Origin: Companilactobacillus halodurans
Lineage (GTDB): Bacteria; Bacillota; Bacilli; Lactobacillales; Lactobacillaceae
Assembly (NCBI RefSeq): GCF_009600985.1
Contig: NZ_VDFP01000012.1
Span: 1-64,000 of the forward strand
Direction of reading: 5' to 3'
DNA length: 64,000 nucleotides
A program made the position numbers and the translations under genes. The notes beneath the pieces are model-generated. The model did no database searches, was not told the DNA's origin, and saw only the letters and a program-made list of their open reading frames with translations. Every line of letters begins with the position of its first letter. Position 1 is the first letter of the stretch. Below are positions 38,568 through 49,673 of the stretch, one piece after another.

Positions 38568-39956
38568 TTATTTCCATTCTTCACTATTTGATAATGGTAA
38601 TCTGTTCCAAAAATCTTCTTTGTTAGTTTGTCTTTGACGTGCAATCGCCATTGCATGCTTAGGAATATCCTTTGTAATAGTTGAACCCGCAGCAATAAAT
38701 GAGTGGTCAGCCATTTCAACAGGAGCAATAATATTTGAATTGCTACCGATAAATGAGTGGTCGCCAATCGTAGAATGCCACTTCTTCACACCATCATAGT
38801 TGACAAAGACAACTCCACAGCCAACGTTGATATCAGTACCTAAAGTAGCATCGCCAACATAAGTCAAGTGACCTACTTTAGTTCTATCACCGATTTTAGC
38901 ATTTTTAATTTCACAAAAGTTACCAACATGCACATCGCGACCAATTTCAGCCTTAGGTCTCAAATGAGAATTAGGACCGATATTGCTACCCTTGTGCATA
39001 ACGGCGCTTTCAATTGTGGAACTGATAACTTCAACATTATCCTGAATTTCAGAATCAGAAATACGAGAACCTGATCCAATAACACATTCAGAACCAATTG
39101 AAGTCTTGCCAAAAATCTTTACATTTGGCTCAATGACGGTATCGTTGCCAATTTTTACATCCACGTCGATGTAAGTATTGTCAGGATCAACAATTGTAAC
39201 GCCGTCACGCATGTGCGCTTCATTGATTCTTCTTTGCATAAGTTTTTCAGCTTGAGACAAAGCAACGCGGTCATTAACACCTAATGATTCGCTTAAGTCA
39301 GCCATTTGATAAGCTGAAACTTTCTTACCTTGTTCCTTTAATAGTGAGATTACATCTGGTAAGTAATATTCACCTTGAGCGTTGTCATTATTAACTTTGT
39401 GCAAGTTTTCAAATAACAATTGATTATCGAAGCACAAGACACCAGTATTAATTTCCTGAATTTCTTGTTCGCTTCGTGAAGCGTCTTTTTGTTCAACGAT
39501 TCTTTCGACATTACCATTGCCGTCACGGACGATACGACCGTAACCAAATGGATTTTGCGCATGAGCTGTCAAAATAGTTACCGCTGCTTCTTCTTTTTCA
39601 TGATAGTCCAATAATTTTTCAAAAGTATCAGCAGTGAACAATGGTGTATCACCAGTAACAACTAATGTTATACCTTCTTTGTTACCTAAATCTTTTTCAG
39701 CTTGTAATACAGCATGACCTGTACCTAACTGTTCAGATTGCAAAGCATAATTAGTTCTGTCGCCAAGCAAATCCTTAACTTTATCTGCGCCATTACCAAT
39801 AATAGTTTCGACTAAGTCTGGTTTAATTTTTTCTACTTGAGTTAGAACGTGATCAACCATAGCTTTTCCAGCTACTGGATGCAATACCTTGTACAATCTG
39901 GATTTCATTCTTGTACCTTTTCCAGCTGCAAGAATTATTACATAACGATTCGACAT
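38568..39956 (-). CDS. glmU: Bifunctional GlmU, UDP-GlcNAc pyrophosphorylase and acetyltransferase
   Basis: Acetylates glucosamine-1-phosphate and converts it to UDP-GlcNAc, the precursor of peptidoglycan and wall polymers. N-terminal uridyltransferase: [12 protein letters not shown], with GDTPLF further on. C-terminal left-handed beta-helix (about 255-440) with hexapeptide repeats and the acetyltransferase residues around [20 protein letters not shown]. Length 462 is typical. It supplies the substrate for MurA, also in this window. It is followed by prs. Confidence 0.97.
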   Translation of the reverse strand: MSNRYVIILAAGKGTRMKSRLYKVLHPVAGKAMVDHVLTQVEKIKPDLVETIIGNGADKVKDLLGDRTNYALQSEQLGTGHAVLQAEKDLGNKEGITLVVTGDTPLFTADTFEKLLDYHEKEEAAVTILTAHAQNPFGYGRIVRDGNGNVERIVEQKDASRSEQEIQEINTGVLCFDNQLLFENLHKVNNDNAQGEYYLPDVISLLKEQGKKVSAYQMADLSESLGVNDRVALSQAEKLMQRRINEAHMRDGVTIVDPDNTYIDVDVKIGNDTVIEPNVKIFGKTSIGSECVIGSGSRISDSEIQDNVEVISSTIESAVMHKGSNIGPNSHLRPKAEIGRDVHVGNFCEIKNAKIGDRTKVGHLTYVGDATLGTDINVGCGVVFVNYDGVKKWHSTIGDHSFIGSNSNIIAPVEMADHSFIAAGSTITKDIPKHAMAIARQRQTNKEDFWNRLPLSNSEEWK

Positions 39957-40030
39957 CAGAAACTCCCTTCAGTCATTCAAATATCCTTATATATAATAGC
40001 ATTATTATATATGACTGCTCAATCAAGAAT

Positions 40031-40873
40031 TTATTCAAAATAGCTGAAATCGGTATTAGTTAAATAATTACCTGGTTCAACATTTAAAATTCGGTTCTTT
40101 GTATCAATTTTAGTTACTTTAAAAATCGAAGTAATTTCGGCATCACTAAATTGACTATTAATATTAATATTCTCAGCAAAAACAGTTGCACCAACAAAAA
40201 TGGCATTGAATTCAGAAATCAAACTTTGCAAGCCATTGATAGTGCCACCGCCTTTCATGAAGTCATCGACAACTAATACTCGTGAGCCTTCATCCAAACT
40301 ACGTTTTGATAATTCCATTTTTTCAACACGATCTGAAGAGCCTGAAGCATAGTTGACGCTAATGGTCGAACCTTCAGTAATCTTAGAATCGCGACGAACG
40401 ATAACAAAGGGAATATTCAAGAAATTGGCCACGCTTTGAGCAATTGGTATACCCTTAGTAGCCACCGTCATAACGACATCAATTGAACTTTGTGAATATT
40501 GTGTAGCAATCATTCGACCAACAGTTCTCAATAACTCAGGATCAGCCAATAAATCAGTCAAATACAAATAGCCACCTGGCAAGATTCGATTAGGTTCAAC
40601 CAATCTTTTAGATGTTTCCTCAACAAATTCAGTAGCTTCCTTTTTTGAAATCCCCGGTGTAAAGATAACTCCACCACCTGCTCCTGGCAGAGTCTCCAAA
40701 ACTCCGATCCCTCTGATCATAAAAGTTCTCCGTAGAATTCCTAAATCCTCAGAAATTGACGACTTGGCCGATTCGTAACGATCAGCAAAAAATGCCAATG
40801 AAATCAAGGTGTGTGGTCGCTCCAATAAATAGCGAGTCATGTCAATCAAACGTTCGCTTCTTCGTGTTTTCAT
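40031..40873 (-). CDS. purR: Purine operon regulator PurR
   Basis: DNA-binding regulator of purine genes in Firmicutes, a repressor in Bacillus and an activator in Lactococcus, that senses PRPP. The 280-residue protein has an N-terminal winged helix (about 1-75: RRSERLIDMTRYLLERPHTLI) and a C-terminal phosphoribosyltransferase fold with the PRPP-binding loop VLVVDDFMKGGGT. The start is the ATG at 40873 after AGGAG; the frame runs 19 codons further without support. A CGAAC/GTTCG inverted pair at the pyrG promoter in this window resembles its PurBox. Confidence 0.95.
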   Translation of the reverse strand: MKTRRSERLIDMTRYLLERPHTLISLAFFADRYESAKSSISEDLGILRRTFMIRGIGVLETLPGAGGGVIFTPGISKKEATEFVEETSKRLVEPNRILPGGYLYLTDLLADPELLRTVGRMIATQYSQSSIDVVMTVATKGIPIAQSVANFLNIPFVIVRRDSKITEGSTISVNYASGSSDRVEKMELSKRSLDEGSRVLVVDDFMKGGGTINGLQSLISEFNAIFVGATVFAENININSQFSDAEITSIFKVTKIDTKNRILNVEPGNYLTNTDFSYFE

Positions 40874-41003
40874 CTTTTTTTCTCCTAAAACATATCTTCC
40901 TACAAAATTATAAAGCAAAACAATGAACAATTCATGTTTTTTTCAAATGAAATCGTATCAATCTCTTAACTTTATAATTTTTCTGGTAGTTTTTTCCCTC
41001 ACA

Positions 41004-41040
41004 CGCAAAAAAAGGGTTGAACTATTTGTTCAAACCCTTT
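41004..41040 (-). terminator. veg terminator
   Basis: AAAGGG/CCCTTT and TTGAAC/GTTCAA form a 12-bp stem with one bulge (41011-41040), followed by seven T on the minus strand. Confidence 0.85.
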
Positions 41041-41055
41041 ACTAGTGAACTCTTA

Positions 41056-41331
41056 TTATTCAGTTTCAGCTTCAACATCGGTGTCAGCTGGTTCTTCACT
41101 ATCGAAATGGATATCAATTGATTTTGTTAATAAATCAGCATAGCTGTAAGAAACTCTTTCAAATGAATTTTCATTTTGATCTAAATCTACGACAAAAACT
41201 GAATGGAATGTTTCTGACAAAGTTCCTCGACGACGAACAACCTTTTTACGACCTGCTTGTGCAACAATAGTCAAATTCTCACCTAAGTGTGAATCCAAAC
41301 GACTCTTAATTGTCTTCAATGATGTTGGCAT
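41056..41331 (-). CDS. veg: Veg family protein
   Basis: A 91-residue protein of the Veg family, small beta-barrel proteins of Firmicutes linked in Bacillus to biofilm gene control through SinR. The family core is clear (LKTIKSRLDSHLGENLTIVAQAGRKK, then RGTLSETFHSVFVVDLDQ and ERVSYSYADLLTKSI), followed by an acidic tail. The start is the ATG at 41331, nine bases from GGAGTG. It lies between ksgA and purR, as in Bacillus. Confidence 0.93.
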   Translation of the reverse strand: MPTSLKTIKSRLDSHLGENLTIVAQAGRKKVVRRRGTLSETFHSVFVVDLDQNENSFERVSYSYADLLTKSIDIHFDSEEPADTDVEAETE

Positions 41332-41406
41332 TATAATAATCACTCCTTAGGAATGAAATTCTACCACGTTTTATTGAAAATTTCAACAATATAATACAAC
41401 TGTAAT

Positions 41407-42288
41407 CTATTTTTTGTTGAATTCAACAGCCATCTGCTTAAATTGTTCGATGGAAACTTGTTCGCCACGGGCATTCTCAGCAATACCACATTTTTCAAAA
41501 ACATCTTTTATTCTTTCACGATTTTCATCAGTTCGACCAAGCCAGTTCAATAAATTGTTCATTAAACTTTTACGCTTTTGCATGAAAGAAGAACGAACTA
41601 ATTTATTGAAGAATTCAGGATCTTCGATACCGATTTGATCTTTTGGCAAACGGTCTAAAACTGCAACCGCCGAATCAACTTTAGGTCGAGGAATAAACGA
41701 ATTTTTTCCAACGATTCGGTCGATTCTAGCCTTCATTTGCGTTTGCACTGCTATGGTCAATGAGCCATATTCACGATGCCCCGGATTAGCGGTAACCCTT
41801 TGAGCTACCTCTTTTTGCATCATCAAAACTAATGATTGGAATGGATAATCGCTATTGATCAAATTCAACATGATTGGTGTCGTAATGTAATAAGGCAAGT
41901 TAGCAACGACTTTAATTGTTTTGCCCTCTAAATGTTTTTCCTTAACGAACTCATCTAAGTCAACTTTTAAGATATCTTGATTGATAACTTCAATATTATC
42001 GTAATATTGCAAGGTATCTGCTAAAACTGGCATCAATGATTCGTCGATTTCAAAAGCAAAAACTTTCTCAGAAACCTCAGCTAACTTTTCAGTTAATGCT
42101 CCGATTCCTGGTCCAATTTCAATTGCTATTTCATCTTTTTTTAAACCACTAGCATCGACAATATCGTCTAAAACTTTTTCATTGGTTAAGAAATTTTGTC
42201 CTAAACTTTTCTTTGCACGTAATTTGTACTTACGCATAATATCATTTGTGCGAATAGGATCAGCAATACTTAATCTATTTTGTGTCAT
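41407..42288 (-). CDS. rsmA: 16S rRNA dimethyladenosine transferase
   Basis: Dimethylates the two adjacent adenosines near the 3' end of 16S rRNA (KsgA), a late step of 30S maturation. SAM-binding motif EIGPGIGALTEKL and catalytic motif IV NLPYYITTP are present. I start at the ATG at 42288 (293 residues), which follows AAGGAAG and overlaps rnmV by 14 bases. Loss of this enzyme gives kasugamycin resistance in other bacteria. The tatD-rnmV-rsmA order is the conserved one. Confidence 0.97.
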   Translation of the reverse strand: MTQNRLSIADPIRTNDIMRKYKLRAKKSLGQNFLTNEKVLDDIVDASGLKKDEIAIEIGPGIGALTEKLAEVSEKVFAFEIDESLMPVLADTLQYYDNIEVINQDILKVDLDEFVKEKHLEGKTIKVVANLPYYITTPIMLNLINSDYPFQSLVLMMQKEVAQRVTANPGHREYGSLTIAVQTQMKARIDRIVGKNSFIPRPKVDSAVAVLDRLPKDQIGIEDPEFFNKLVRSSFMQKRKSLMNNLLNWLGRTDENRERIKDVFEKCGIAENARGEQVSIEQFKQMAVEFNKK

Positions 42289-42853
42289 GAGTACTTCCTT
42301 CATCAAAATTTTTAACCGCAGCTACCAAATCTTTAGGTGCTACTTGAAACATATTTAGTCGATTTAAAAACTGCTTAGCATTAGTATAACCAATCTTTAA
42401 TTCTGAACCAACGAACAATCGTTTCTGTTGCGAATCGGCTTCGCCTACAAGACCTAAGTTGACCATATCTGCATGATCATACTTTTGAAAATCGCTGCTG
42501 CTGGCTGTATAGACGGCCTTTAAAGCAGCTTTGATATCCTCATCTCTGGCATGTTCGATTCCTAAACTGCCATCGCTATGTTTAGGAACTGCTTTACTTC
42601 GCGGAAGAAAAGCTTGTTTAGCATCGGGAACTGCTTTTTGAATGATTGTTCTTAATCTATTTCCATTAAAATCGGGGTCAGTAAAAATAATTACGCCCCG
42701 TTTTTTTTGAGCAATTTTTATTTGCTTAATCGTCTTTTCGTTAAGAGCTGACCCAGTCGTTTCAATCGTATCAACATCATCGCCGAAACAATCTTTTAAA
42801 CGATTCGTATCCGACTTGCCCTCAACTACAATAATCTCTTTTATTTTTGTCAT
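42275..42853 (-). CDS. rnmV: Ribonuclease M5
   Basis: Matures 5S rRNA by double-strand cleavage of its precursor together with L18. The 192-residue protein has the TOPRIM domain: IIVVEGKSDTNRL (catalytic Glu) and IIFTDPDFNGNRLR (DxD-type metal site). Its 3' end overlaps rsmA and its start is two bases after tatD, so translation is coupled through the operon. Confidence 0.95.
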   Translation of the reverse strand: MTKIKEIIVVEGKSDTNRLKDCFGDDVDTIETTGSALNEKTIKQIKIAQKKRGVIIFTDPDFNGNRLRTIIQKAVPDAKQAFLPRSKAVPKHSDGSLGIEHARDEDIKAALKAVYTASSSDFQKYDHADMVNLGLVGEADSQQKRLFVGSELKIGYTNAKQFLNRLNMFQVAPKDLVAAVKNFDEGSTHDTK

Positions 42854-42855
42854 AA

Positions 42856-43616
42856 TTATAGATTATACACTTGGTGAGCATTGTTGAAAGTATGTTCAGC
42901 AACTTCACTGGGTGCAATGTCTTTATATTTAGCAATCGCATCGACCACATATCTCGTATAAGCCGGTTGATTGGAATGACCTCGATAAGGTTCAGGGGTC
43001 AAATATGGTGCATCAGTTTCCACTAATAAACGATCTAATGGCGTCTTTTTAGCAGAATCGTGGACTTCAGGAGCATTCTTAAATGAAACGACTCCACTAT
43101 ATGATATCCACAATCCTAAATCTAAGAACTTATTGAGCCATTTTTCATCCCCATTGAAACTGTGCATGATGATACCTGATTTTGACAAGTCATGATTTTT
43201 TAAAATCTGATACATGTCAGGAAAGGCGTCACGACAATGGATTGAAACAGGCATGTTGTATTGTTTAGCAATGTCTAATTGTTGAATCAAAACTTTTTGT
43301 TGAATCTTAGGATCAGGGTCCTCTTCAAAATGATAATCCAAGCCGATTTCTCCGATTCCAACAACTTCGGGCAACTTTATTTGGTTAACTAATTGTTCTT
43401 CGTTGTATTCTTCAGAAAATTCAGGATGCCAACCGACAACAGCGTGCAATGGTTGATAATTTTGAGCTAGACGAATGGCTTCAATGTTGAATTCTTCATT
43501 CGACCCAATGATTGCCATTTCCACGACATCTAATTCCTTAGCATTGTCGATAAACTGTTGTGTTTTGCCAGCAAACGCTTTGTCATTTAAATGCGTGTGC
43601 GTATCAAATATTTTCA

Positions 43617-43617
<1 letters not shown>
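42856..43617 (-). CDS. tatD: TatD-family metal-dependent DNase
   Basis: Metal-dependent hydrolase of the TatD/YcfH family. The TIM-barrel metal ligands are visible in FDTHTHLN, GEIGLDYHFE, VSIHCRDA and METDAPYL-type motif (VETDAPYLTPEP). Length is 253. Its ATG overlaps the metG stop by one base (TAATG). The metG-tatD pairing is near-universal in Firmicutes. DNase or RNase activity is known for some members but is not shown by the sequence. Confidence 0.94.
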
Positions 43618-45683
<2,066 letters not shown>

Positions 45684-46397
45684 TTATATTTGTGAAAAAA
45701 CGTTCGTTGCATCGTCATCAATTGCTAAGATTGATGAATCAATGTTTAAATCTTCCTTATTAATGACTACTAACTTAGCTTTAGAAGAACTATATTCAAG
45801 CAATCCTGCAAATGGATATACTTTGAAGCTGGTTCCAACTACAACTAATAGGTCAGCTTTTTGAACCATTAGAGCAGCATTTTGGAAGTTAACCGGATTA
45901 ATGTTTTCGCCATAAAGGACGGTTGTCCCAGGACGAATGATACCATTATCTTCATGATGTCTGAAATCTTTTAAGTAAGTTTGATAAGGAAACTCTTTGC
46001 CACAAGTTAAGCAATGAATATTATCGTATAAATTGCCATGGAATTCCACGACATTCTTAGCTCCAGCTTTAGTGTGCAACTTATCAACATTTTGGGTTAC
46101 GATTGCACCTTTTTGATTGCTGATTTCAGCCATCTTTTGATGAATGATATTAGGCTTGGCATCTGGAAAGTACATATTTTGAACCACGAAATCATGAAAA
46201 ACATCGGGATGTTCAACTAAATTGTCGTGACTCAACATGTATTCAGGTGGAAAGTTGTATTTCTTTCTTTTATAGAGTCCATTTTTTGAACGATAATCAG
46301 GAATTCCTGATGGCACGGATACGCCAGCACCAGTTAGAAAAGTCACAAACTTAGCTTGTGCTAACAATTCTTTTAACTCTTCGATTTTATCGGACAT
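45684..46397 (-). CDS. Sir2-family NAD-dependent protein deacylase
   Basis: Sirtuin that removes acyl groups from lysines, consuming NAD, or possibly acts in ADP-ribosylation. The 237-residue protein shows the NAD motifs GAGVSVPSGIPDYRS (23-37) and TQNVDKLH (101-108) and the catalytic His120 (EFHG). The zinc module is odd: one CxxC (C129, C132) is present but the second Cys pair is missing, the region reading HEDNGIIRPGTTVLYGE. It may not bind zinc in the usual way. It lies 12 bases after an HExxH protein and just before metG. Confidence 0.88.
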   Translation of the reverse strand: MSDKIEELKELLAQAKFVTFLTGAGVSVPSGIPDYRSKNGLYKRKKYNFPPEYMLSHDNLVEHPDVFHDFVVQNMYFPDAKPNIIHQKMAEISNQKGAIVTQNVDKLHTKAGAKNVVEFHGNLYDNIHCLTCGKEFPYQTYLKDFRHHEDNGIIRPGTTVLYGENINPVNFQNAALMVQKADLLVVVGTSFKVYPFAGLLEYSSSKAKLVVINKEDLNIDSSILAIDDDATNVFSQI

Positions 46398-46409
46398 TCA
46401 TATTACCCT

Positions 46410-47366
46410 CTATCTGATCAAGTATTTGATACCCTCTTTTTCAAACACTTCTTCAATTTTGTATTGATAAAAAGCTTTGTAAAATTCTGGGGTTACTTTC
46501 TTAGGGTCTAAATTCAAAGTAGCCACGCTTTGACCATCATTGATAGCTATCAAAGCAAAAGCATCTCTACCTGTGGCACGATTCTTAAAGGCAGAATGTT
46601 TGATTTGAAAAACTTGATTCAAGGACAAACGCAATTGACGTTTCGAAACGATTGGCGTGATATTCAAGAATTCATGACAGTGCAAGCCCTCATAACCATT
46701 AGAAAGAATAATTTCATTATATTCATCTAAGCCGTTAACCAAAGCACGTCTAAATTGGAATGGAACGGTTAAATCATTTCCCTCCGCAATCTCAACTAAT
46801 TTACTTGCATACTTGAAAGATGTTGGAAATTCATTCTTCCAATCATCGTCACGACTGTGTTCACCAAAGATAATACCGTCAAACATAATTAATGTTCGAT
46901 AAAAACGCATGTTAGCAAGGTCTAATTCTGCATTGGGATGGAGGGCAGATTCAACCCCCTTCAAATATTCAGTTTTAATTTCATCTGTATAAGTACCGTC
47001 TTCTTGCTGGCGTTTAGCAACGATGACATGTTCTAAAGTTTCAAAAACCGAATTAGCGATAGCTAGAATACGACCATCATTATCTGGCTTACCAGAAGTA
47101 ACAGCACATGAGATACTTGGTTCATCAGACAATTCCAGTTCAATATGGTGCAATTCGTGCGATAGAACGAAATCGCTGAATTTTTCATTGGTAATAACGA
47201 CTTTAATAATATCGTCTTTTATTTCATGACTGGCTTGATCAAGCGTTAAAAAGTCTTGATCCTTATAGTCAGAATATAGTTCAATCTTTTTATTATATTG
47301 TTGTTCAATCTTTTCGACCTGTTCTACAATATGGTTGGATAGTTCATTACTATTTAATTGTTTCAT
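46410..47366 (-). CDS. Uncharacterised protein with an HExxH motif
   Basis: I do not recognise a characterised function. It resembles proteins labelled IpaB/EvcA family in lactobacilli, a name that carries no proven role. The 318-residue, non-membrane protein has SHELHHIELEL at residues 69-79, an HExxH zinc-peptidase-like motif (H70, E71, H74); a third ligand is not certain. The start is the ATG at 47366, seven bases from GAGGTG; the frame extends 35 codons further but would overlap the divergent PEBP gene. It is the first gene before the sirtuin and metG. Confidence 0.7.
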   Translation of the reverse strand: MKQLNSNELSNHIVEQVEKIEQQYNKKIELYSDYKDQDFLTLDQASHEIKDDIIKVVITNEKFSDFVLSHELHHIELELSDEPSISCAVTSGKPDNDGRILAIANSVFETLEHVIVAKRQQEDGTYTDEIKTEYLKGVESALHPNAELDLANMRFYRTLIMFDGIIFGEHSRDDDWKNEFPTSFKYASKLVEIAEGNDLTVPFQFRRALVNGLDEYNEIILSNGYEGLHCHEFLNITPIVSKRQLRLSLNQVFQIKHSAFKNRATGRDAFALIAINDGQSVATLNLDPKKVTPEFYKAFYQYKIEEVFEKEGIKYLIR

Positions 47367-47397
47367 TATTAACACCTCATATAAAGGAGATTTTTGT

Positions 47398-47904
47398 ATG
47401 GAAATAAATGTTGATTTACCAAACAATTTACTACCAGATAAATATGGTAAATACGCTCCTGCTGAAAACATAAAAAATGGGAAACCAACGATCAGTTTCC
47501 CAATAAAGTTATCAGATATTCCAGCAGACGCAAAGACTATTGCTTTGACCTTTACTGATCCTGATTCAATCCCCGTTTGTGGTTTTGAATGGATTCACTG
47601 GACTGCAGCTAATATTCCAAGTTCTCAAGTAAGTATTCCTGAAAACTTTAGTCAAACTGCAACAAGTCCTGTAGTTCAAGGAAAGAACAGTTCTGCTAGT
47701 CCATTACTAGATGACACTAAAGACTTGGCCATCGGTTACAATGGACCTAATCCACCAGACCAAACACATGATTATGTTTTACACGTGTTTGCTTTGGATG
47801 ACAATCTTGATTTGGAAAATGGTTATTGGATGAATGAATTACTGCACAAGATGGAAGGACACATTTTAGCTCGTGCTAAGAAGATTCTTCCAAGTCGAGC
47901 TTAG
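47398..47904 (+). CDS. YbhB/YbcL family PEBP-like protein
   Basis: A 168-residue cytoplasmic protein of the phosphatidylethanolamine-binding / Raf-kinase-inhibitor-like family. Family motifs: ISFPIKLSDIPADAKTIALTFTDPDS, FEWIHWTAANIP and YNGPNPPDQTHDYVLHVFALD. The role in bacteria is unclear. The start is the ATG at 47398 after AAAGGAG; an upstream ATG at 47335 lies in the opposite gene. Only 31 bases separate its start from the divergent HExxH gene, and its stop directly touches the ppx stop. Confidence 0.88.
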   Translation: MEINVDLPNNLLPDKYGKYAPAENIKNGKPTISFPIKLSDIPADAKTIALTFTDPDSIPVCGFEWIHWTAANIPSSQVSIPENFSQTATSPVVQGKNSSASPLLDDTKDLAIGYNGPNPPDQTHDYVLHVFALDDNLDLENGYWMNELLHKMEGHILARAKKILPSRA

Positions 47905-48828
47905 TTATTCTCGATCCTGAAGATTCATTTTATGAAAATAATCAAAAACATAACCTTCTCTAACGCCGAAGTTCGAAAAACGAATTTCCTTAGAGGGGGT
48001 TTTTTTAATAATTTCCGAGATGATTAAAATACCACCTAAAATAACTTCGTATCTGCCATCGCTTAATTCCTTGATTTGACTCCGTTCTTCTAACGAAGCA
48101 TGAATTAATTGATCAAATAACTCATTGACTTGATCGCACGAAATAACAGAATTATGCAAAGTTTTTTTATTCTTACCTTCACGATTCAAAATACTAGTGA
48201 CGGCTCGAAGAGTTCCTCCTAGTCCTACAAAAGTGGCTTGAGAACTCATCCAGTGCAAGTCTTCTAAGCGACGATTAATATCGTTTCTTGCTTTTTGTAA
48301 CTGATTTTTTTTGATTGGATCACTCGCTAAATACAAGTCAGAAATTGAAATGGCACCAATCGGTATACTGAGGCCATGTTTTAGGCGACCTTTTTTTGCC
48401 AAACTGATTTCGCTGCTTCCGCCACCAACATCGACAATCAAGGCATCTTTGATTCGCATCGTGCTTCTAACAGCAACATAATCAAAGTAAGCTTCTTCTT
48501 CTTCATTGATTATTTTTAATTGCAAGCCAGTCTCTTTTAAAACGGCAAAAATCAGTTGCTCTTGATTCTTGGCCATTCTTACTGCTGCCGTTGCAATCAA
48601 ACTGATACGATTCACGTGGTATCTGTCAATTCTATCTTGAAATTTCTTTAGAACATCAATTGTTTCTTCAATCTGATCGTTAGTCAATAATCGACTCTGA
48701 GCAATCGATTTACCTAATCTAATAGGCTCTCGCCAACGATCCAAAGTTTTAAAACGATTTCTTTTTGAAGACTTATACACTGATGTTCTAATGGAGTTAG
48801 ATCCGATTTCGATAACTGCTAACTTCAA
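47905..48828 (-). CDS. ppx: Ppx/GppA family exopolyphosphatase
   Basis: Hydrolyses polyphosphate and/or pppGpp; actin-like ATPase fold. Motifs: LAVIEIGSNSIRTSVY at the start, IATAAVRMAKN, and the phosphate-2 loop ALIVDVGGGSSEIS. I prefer a TTG start at 48828 (307 residues) because GGATGTGAT, one mismatch from the ideal ribosome site, lies ten bases upstream and this gives the canonical N-terminus; the longer frame to 48876 would translate the T-tract of the preceding terminator. No ppk is adjacent. Enzyme substrate is undecided. Confidence 0.88.
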   Translation of the reverse strand: MKLAVIEIGSNSIRTSVYKSSKRNRFKTLDRWREPIRLGKSIAQSRLLTNDQIEETIDVLKKFQDRIDRYHVNRISLIATAAVRMAKNQEQLIFAVLKETGLQLKIINEEEEAYFDYVAVRSTMRIKDALIVDVGGGSSEISLAKKGRLKHGLSIPIGAISISDLYLASDPIKKNQLQKARNDINRRLEDLHWMSSQATFVGLGGTLRAVTSILNREGKNKKTLHNSVISCDQVNELFDQLIHASLEERSQIKELSDGRYEVILGGILIISEIIKKTPSKEIRFSNFGVREGYVFDYFHKMNLQDRE

Positions 48829-48860
48829 ATTTACATCACATCCCATTGTACCAATTATAT

Positions 48861-48887
48861 AAAAAAACAGACCCACATAGTAGGTCT
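48861..48887 (-). terminator. Terminator of the FetAB-like operon
   Basis: An 8-bp stem with one T-G pair (48869-48876 with 48880-48887, 3-nt loop) is followed by seven T on the minus strand. A TATAAT overlaps the end of the T-tract and could serve ppx. Confidence 0.75.
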
Positions 48888-48899
48888 ATTTGAAGAAAG

Positions 48900-49673
48900 C
48901 TACGAAATTAGTTCATTATTTAACTGTTTTCTATCATTAAAGAATTGTTTATATCCCAAATAACAAGAAATTATTGAACCAATTCCTGTCGAAGCTAACA
49001 GCATAAATGTGACCATAATTTGATATTTAATCGCCTTAACTGGGTCAACTCCAGCAAAAATCAACCCTGACATCATTCCCGGTAAACTAACCAAGCCTAA
49101 CGTCTTAATTGAATCGATTGTCGGTTGCATTCCACTTTTAATACTATCTTGTAAAATATCGAGTGACGCCATTTTAATATCAGCGCCCAAAGCTAATTTC
49201 TCCAAGACTTGTTGATGACGATCAGAAAAAGTTTGCATCATATTACGATAGCATAGACCAATTGCCACCATAATATTGCTGGCAATCATTCCCGTGACAG
49301 GTACGACTTGTTCAGGCACAAACTTGATTGAACCAGTCAAAACTAAGGTTCCTAAAGTAATCGTCGTTCCGATAAAAATCGCTAATAATGACGACTGAAA
49401 AGCCTTTGGAATTCCATTGCCACGCTTACCTGCATTCCACGAGGCATTGATAACGATGATAACGAAGCAGGCAAAAGTCAGCCAGTTATCGTTGGCCTTG
49501 ATAACGAACTTCAAAATGTATCCAACTACTGACAACTGGATGATTGCTCGAACTACTCCAACCAAAATATCTTTATTAATATGTAATTTTTCAATGTAGC
49601 CAATGACTAGCGCTACTAAAACTAAAACGAATCCTAAAGCTAAAGTCGAATTAGAAACTGTTAAGTTAGTCAT
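48900..49673 (-). CDS. ABC transporter permease, FetB/UPF0014 family
   Basis: Integral membrane protein of about seven helices, of the family that includes E. coli FetB (YbbM), linked to iron export. Family features: VGVVRAIIQLSVVGYILKFV near the N-terminus and LPGMMSGLIFAGVDPVKAIKYQIMV toward the C-terminus. The ATG at 49673 (257 residues) is preferred; the gene overlaps the ATPase gene by eight bases, so they are coupled. The cargo (iron or other) is by family analogy only. Confidence 0.85.
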   Translation of the reverse strand: MTNLTVSNSTLALGFVLVLVALVIGYIEKLHINKDILVGVVRAIIQLSVVGYILKFVIKANDNWLTFACFVIIVINASWNAGKRGNGIPKAFQSSLLAIFIGTTITLGTLVLTGSIKFVPEQVVPVTGMIASNIMVAIGLCYRNMMQTFSDRHQQVLEKLALGADIKMASLDILQDSIKSGMQPTIDSIKTLGLVSLPGMMSGLIFAGVDPVKAIKYQIMVTFMLLASTGIGSIISCYLGYKQFFNDRKQLNNELIS

